Positions 5,878-6,155 of a stretch of DNA of 6,155 nt are shown piece by piece. Under the pieces are notes generated by a model that had not been told where the DNA came from, searched no databases, and saw nothing but the letters and a program-made list of their open reading frames with translations. Location of the stretch: NCBI GenBank assembly GCA_025353235.1, contig JANXQZ010000383.1, positions 1 through 6,155 of the forward strand, written 5' to 3'. Each line of letters opens with the position of its first letter. Position 1 is the stretch's first letter. A program made the position numbers and the translations under genes. The DNA is from Bryobacterales bacterium (GTDB taxonomy: Bacteria > Acidobacteriota > Terriglobia > Bryobacterales > Bryobacteraceae).

Positions 5878-6155
5878 TGACGCAACGGGTTCGAGTGGGA
5901 ATCGCAGGATTCCGAGGCTACAGCGGGGCGGAGTTAATCCGCATTCTGCAACGCCACTCGTCCGTGGAAATCATCCTCTTGGAGCACCGCTCCGACGTCG
6001 CTGGTACACCTCAACCCATCAACGCCGTTCAACTCCCGCGCATTCCCTGTTCGGGGGAATCGGTAAAGAGCGAGCAACTCCACCTTGTCTTTCTGGCGAC
6101 ACCGCCAGAAACTTCCAGCGGGATCGCGCCGTTGAACCGCGCGCTGGCGGCGATG
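5877..6155 (+). CDS. argC: N-acetyl-gamma-glutamyl-phosphate reductase, N-terminal part, cut by the window edge
   Basis: The first 93 residues of ArgC, which reduces N-acetylglutamyl 5-phosphate to the semialdehyde with NADPH in arginine synthesis in the cytoplasm. The Rossmann nucleotide-binding motif is at residues 8-20 (GIAGFRGYSGAEL; glycines 8, 11, 14 and 17), with the GYSGAEL tail characteristic of ArgC. The second conserved strand and turn is LVFLATPPETS at 70-80, matching the VFLA-hP-H-x-xS region of the family. The catalytic Cys and the rest of the dehydrogenase domain lie beyond the window. The segment between the Rossmann motif and VFLA is shorter than in many ArgC proteins, and 'FR' replaces the usual small residues in GASGYTG; this may be a lineage variant. 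The ATG at 5877 is preferred because it places the Rossmann strand at the usual distance; a GTG at 5895 would cut into it. It has its own promoter and probable operator. Confidence 0.9.
   Translation, partial: MTQRVRVGIAGFRGYSGAELIRILQRHSSVEIILLEHRSDVAGTPQPINAVQLPRIPCSGESVKSEQLHLVFLATPPETSSGIAPLNRALAAM

Overview
The window looks like a chromosomal fragment of an acidobacterium, most likely of the Solibacter/Bryobacter type. The base composition is moderately GC-rich and the genes are tightly packed. The secreted amidase ends in a BACON-like module followed by a domain of the TIGR03437 type, a C-terminal domain typical of Solibacter-like proteomes. The fused cytochrome/PQQ enzyme and the GFRGYSGAEL form of ArgC point the same way. 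This assignment rests on domain style, not on a marker gene.

All five genes lie on the + strand. They are: (1) the 3' part of an ECF42-type sigma factor with its DUF6596/TPR C-terminal extension, 3-926; (2) a secreted PGRP/Amidase_2 zinc amidase with a BACON-like module and a TIGR03437-like tail, 931-2652; (3) a small secreted protein of unknown function with LolA/LolB-like features, 2709-3530, preceded by a near-perfect Shine-Dalgarno sequence; (4) a large periplasmic diheme cytochrome c-PQQ dehydrogenase fusion, 3531-5840; (5) the 5' end of argC (arginine biosynthesis), 5877 to the window edge. There are no RNA genes, mobile elements or CRISPR arrays. No stretch over 300 bases lacks a gene.

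Genes 1-2 and genes 3-4 are close enough for co-transcription (4 bp gap; 0 or 6 bp gap). Genes 2-4 all encode exported products. Gene 4 should oxidise an alcohol or aldehyde, or a related substrate, with PQQ and pass electrons through two covalent hemes. It carries the Asp-x-Asp metal-site signature (D536/D538) associated with lanthanide-dependent quinoproteins. It also lacks the usual vicinal Cys-Cys pair and has an unexpected Cys next to the metal-ligand Glu.

The most information-dense non-coding piece is the 36 bp before argC. It holds a perfect extended -10 (TGGTATAAT) inside a perfect 10-bp inverted repeat. The repeat can be read as two tandem ARG-box-like operators whose centres are 20 bp apart, which would be direct ArgR control of argC. 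I see no clearly new multi-gene system. The points most worth a second look are the active-site variations of the quinoprotein and the argC operator.
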